DNA from: Burkholderia savannae
GTDB taxonomy: Bacteria > Pseudomonadota > Gammaproteobacteria > Burkholderiales > Burkholderiaceae
Direction: 5' to 3'
Assembly (NCBI RefSeq): GCF_001524445.2
Contig: NZ_CP013417.1
Span: 2,356,001-2,420,000, forward strand
Length of the DNA: 64,000 nucleotides
Shown here: positions 62,257 to 64,000 of the stretch, in pieces
Layout: the number at the start of each line of letters is the position of its first letter
How positions within the stretch are numbered: position 1 is the stretch's first letter
Notes under the pieces: generated by a model
What the model saw: only the letters and a program-made list of their open reading frames with translations
Database searches by the model: none
What the model was told of the DNA's origin: nothing
Program-made: the position numbers and the translations under genes

Positions 62257-62284
62257 GTTATCCTTTCAGCATGTGCTTTGTCAA
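62257..62284 (-). promoter_or_regulatory. Host-type early promoter (distal)
   Basis: Minus-strand TTGACA (62279-62284) preceded by GGGCAG shares its core with the two other early promoters. A -10-like GATAAC lies 16 bp away. ATGCTGAA falls in its spacer, so alignment with the others is partial and it may be weaker. Confidence 0.6.
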
Positions 62285-62478
62285 CTGCCCGGCCGAGGCA
62301 GTCCGCAGCGCTGCAATGGAGCTATCGCTCGCCCGCGCACGCGTCCTTCTGAACGCGCACACGCGCAGGCCCGCACGGGGGAGCGCAGGCGCGAGCGGGC
62401 GGCGTGACTGCCCGCAGATAAGCAAAGCAAATTTGGGTCGGGAGGTGGCAGATGGCGAGCAGTCGGAGCTAGAATCCG

Positions 62479-62495
62479 GTCACACTCCAGTCACA
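62479..62495. promoter_or_regulatory. Candidate integrase arm-type site (right)
   Basis: GTCACACTCCAGTCACA, identical to 19401-19417 and in the same orientation, 73 bp from the right core. The leader between 60963 and 62567 has no protein gene that I can support. Confidence 0.7.
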
Positions 62496-62567
62496 GTGAA
62501 TTGTGATTGGCCCCTGCAACCCGTCGGATGTGGGCGAACGTGTGCAGAGCGTAAGTGCTTGAATAAG

Positions 62568-62632
62568 CGAAGAATTCTGGCCCGCCCTACACGATTCGAA
62601 CGTGTGACCTACGGCTTAGAAGGCCGTTGCTC
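62568..62632. other. Right prophage attachment site
   Basis: This 65-bp copy is identical to 19283-19347 and lies over the 3' part of the intact tRNA-Arg. The prophage thus supplies the 3' end of the tRNA and keeps it functional. Confidence 0.95.
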
Positions 62633-62654
62633 TATCCGACTGAGCTAAGGGCGG
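62578..62654 (-). tRNA. tRNA-Arg (anticodon UCU)
   Basis: A 77-nt cloverleaf on the minus strand: acceptor CCGCCCT pairs with AGGGCGG, discriminator G and encoded CCA; anticodon stem ACGGC/GCCGT with loop CTTCTAA giving UCU; T-loop GTTCGAATC. It reads AGA codons. It is the prophage integration site. TATAAT at 62772-62777 on the same strand is a possible -10 element for it. Confidence 0.96.
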
Positions 62655-62783
62655 TCGCGGAGGAGGAAGATGGCGGCAAGCGCCGCGCATTTGACGCTGC
62701 GGGAGGCTGCCGGACGCCGCCGGCAACTGCAAAAAAATCCCGCAACGATCCCGGCAAAAACCGAGCCGGCAATTATACCCGAT

Positions 62784-62806
62784 CGCTTCGTGGAAGCGAT
62801 CGAAAA
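62784..62806. terminator. Hairpin between uppP and tRNA-Arg
   Basis: CGATCGCTTC and GAAGCGATCG form a perfect 10-bp stem with a GTG loop just downstream of uppP. It is not followed by a T run on the uppP strand, so it may end or protect the uppP transcript only weakly. Confidence 0.4.
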
Positions 62807-62819
62807 CGCCAATCGCGCA

Positions 62820-63650
62820 TCAAACCGGCTGCGTGTGGAACATGAACCAGCCGAGGCAGAGCAGGCCCGCGAGCACGCAGTACAAGCCGAACGACGCGAG
62901 CCGCCCGCGCCCTTCGAAGTAGCGCATCAGGAAACGCACGCTCAGATACGCGGCAATCGCGGTCAGCACGCCGCCCAGCAGCGCGTCGGCGAGTTGATCG
63001 GGCGCATGAAAGAGCTTCGGCAGTTCGAGCAGCCCCGCCGCGAAGATGATCGGCGTGCCGAGCAGGAACGAGAATTCCGCCGCCTTCTCCGCCGTGAGCC
63101 CCGCCGCGTTGCCGGCGATCATCGTCAGGCCGCTGCGCGAGAAGCCCGGGATCAGCGCGCCGACCTGCGCGAGACCGACGAAAAACGCCTGCTTGAACGT
63201 CAGCTTTTCGGGCGGTTGATGCGCGCGCGCGCGCTGGATGCGATCGCCGAGCCACAGCAGGATGCCGTTGACGATCAGCGCGATCGCGACGATGCGCAAG
63301 TCGTGGAACACCCGCTCGATGCGTTTTTCGAGCAGCAGCCCGACGAGCCCCGCCGGAATGGTGCCGATGATGAGCGCCCACATCAAATGGCCCTCGTCGT
63401 TCTTGCGCCCGTTCAGCGACGCGAAGAAGCCGGCGATCAGCGCGATCCAGCGCTCGCGGAAGTACCACAGCAGCGCGAACGCGGTGCCGAGGTGCAGCGC
63501 GACGAGGAACGGCAGCAATTGCGGCGCATGCTTGTCGATGTGCATGCCGAAAAGCGCGGGGACGAGGAGCGTATGCCCCAGACTGCTGACGGGAAAGAGT
63601 TCGGTGACGCCCTGCAGGACGCTCAGAAATACCAGAAACCAGAGGCTCAC
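62820..63650 (-). CDS. uppP: Undecaprenyl-diphosphatase
   Basis: The 276-residue, multi-pass inner-membrane protein has the family signatures [15 protein letters not shown] (Q13xxxE17, S22, S23, H26) and [10 protein letters not shown]. It dephosphorylates undecaprenyl diphosphate to recycle the lipid carrier for peptidoglycan and other envelope polymers; loss or excess changes bacitracin resistance. A GTG start follows AAGGA. Length is normal. It is ordinary host sequence next to the prophage. Confidence 0.95.
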   Translation of the reverse strand: MSLWFLVFLSVLQGVTELFPVSSLGHTLLVPALFGMHIDKHAPQLLPFLVALHLGTAFALLWYFRERWIALIAGFFASLNGRKNDEGHLMWALIIGTIPAGLVGLLLEKRIERVFHDLRIVAIALIVNGILLWLGDRIQRARAHQPPEKLTFKQAFFVGLAQVGALIPGFSRSGLTMIAGNAAGLTAEKAAEFSFLLGTPIIFAAGLLELPKLFHAPDQLADALLGGVLTAIAAYLSVRFLMRYFEGRGRLASFGLYCVLAGLLCLGWFMFHTQPV

Positions 63651-63894
63651 GCGTCGGTCCTTTTGTCGGAGAGGGTTAAGCGAGGAGAACAGACGGAAAC
63701 GGCGTCGTGCGGATCGCCGCGCCGCCCGAAAAACCGCGCCCCGATTATGCCGAGCGAGCGTGACCGCGCCAAGGCGTTTGGCGCGAATCGGGCATCTGGC
63801 TAACAGCCAGATACATCTTTAATTCAATTGAAAGCTTGAGCGAAAGCGAGTTGCCGCGCGTCGCGACAATGCTTCCCGGACGACAGGCGGCGAA

Positions 63895-63981
63895 TCAGCG
63901 GCCGACCTTGTAGAAGAACAGCACGGTGCTGCCGGTGAACATGCCGAACAGCGTAAGGGCCATCGCAGTTGCCAGATCCAT
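63895..63981 (-). CDS. 28-residue small membrane protein
   Basis: An ATG at 63981, seven bases after AAGGAG, opens MDLATAMALTLFGMF then TGSTVLFFYKVGR and a TGA. It is a single hydrophobic helix with a basic end. The strong ribosome site and clean frame make translation likely. Function unknown. The gap to uppP (63651-63894) shows no other gene. Confidence 0.55.
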   Translation of the reverse strand: MDLATAMALTLFGMFTGSTVLFFYKVGR

Positions 63982-64000
63982 GTTCGCTCCTTGTTAGATA

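Larger units (their letters stand above)
19283..62632. mobile_element. T7/phiKMV-like temperate prophage in tRNA-Arg
   Basis: The element is bounded by a 65-bp direct repeat. It contains a complete podovirus gene set including single-subunit RNA polymerase, T7-type DNA polymerase, ATP ligase, tail tubes A and B, three internal virion proteins, a T7-type fibre and class II holin, plus two integrases. RNA polymerase sits directly before the head genes, the phiKMV arrangement. From memory this resembles temperate podoviruses of the Burkholderia pseudomallei group such as Bp-AMP1. No gene is visibly broken, so it may be inducible. Confidence 0.95.

Noticed and set aside
62257..62284. Reading the distal leader promoter as a full match to the other two
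   Set aside because: The -35 block agrees, but the -10 hexamer is poor and the downstream repeat falls in the spacer, so it is listed only with moderate confidence.

Overview
The window looks like a chromosome of the Burkholderia pseudomallei/thailandensis group. The host genes are GC-rich with strong third-position GC bias. A tssL-tssM type VI secretion pair, a double-length UvrA-like ATPase and uppP flank an accessory region. The species call is an inference from gene content and codon use.

Left host segment (1-11.9 kb): the 3' end of tssL and all of tssM (type VI secretion membrane complex), a spacer with eleven 9-bp tandem units, and a 1979-residue UvrA-like protein with four ABC ATPase modules on the minus strand. 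A perfect LexA box overlaps its probable promoter.

Accessory strip (11.9-19.3 kb): decayed material. It holds a membrane-protein gene split by an in-frame amber codon, an XRE regulator whose stop codon lies inside the end of an internally deleted IS3-family relic, a lipoprotein, and a PAAR fragment cut by a complete IS66-family element. That element has an 8-bp target duplication and carries a ribbon-helix-helix gene with its own palindromic candidate operators. Two hypothetical genes follow.

Prophage (19283-62632, about 43.3 kb): a temperate T7/phiKMV-type podovirus integrated in the 3' part of a tRNA-Arg(UCU) gene. The attachment core is a 65-bp direct repeat, and an identical 17-bp motif, probably integrase arm sites, lies inside each end. 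Two tandem tyrosine recombinases are on the plus strand. Everything else is on the minus strand and reads from right to left. The order is a long noncoding leader, about 17 small early genes, primase, helicase, DNA polymerase, an SSB-like protein, 5'-3' exonuclease, endonuclease VII, phosphoesterase, MazG-like protein, dNMP kinase, ATP ligase, single-subunit RNA polymerase, head and tail genes, internal virion proteins, fibre, holin, terminase, endolysin and Rz/Rz1. Stop/start overlaps (ATGA, TGATG) couple most genes.

Control: five copies of a motif built like the T3 RNA polymerase promoter (ending CTAAAG with +1 G) lie before the early region, the head genes, the capsid gene and the fibre/lysis genes. 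The fifth is inverted and points antisense into the RNA polymerase gene. No protein repressor is recognisable. The 1.6-kb leader has three host-type promoters sharing GGCAGTTGACA, a LexA-box promoter, a long RNA helix and an intrinsic terminator just before the first gene. This suggests lysogeny may be held by transcription termination or RNA, with SOS input. That is a hypothesis, not a demonstrated system.

Right host segment (62.6-64 kb): the intact tRNA-Arg, uppP, and a 28-codon small membrane-protein gene.
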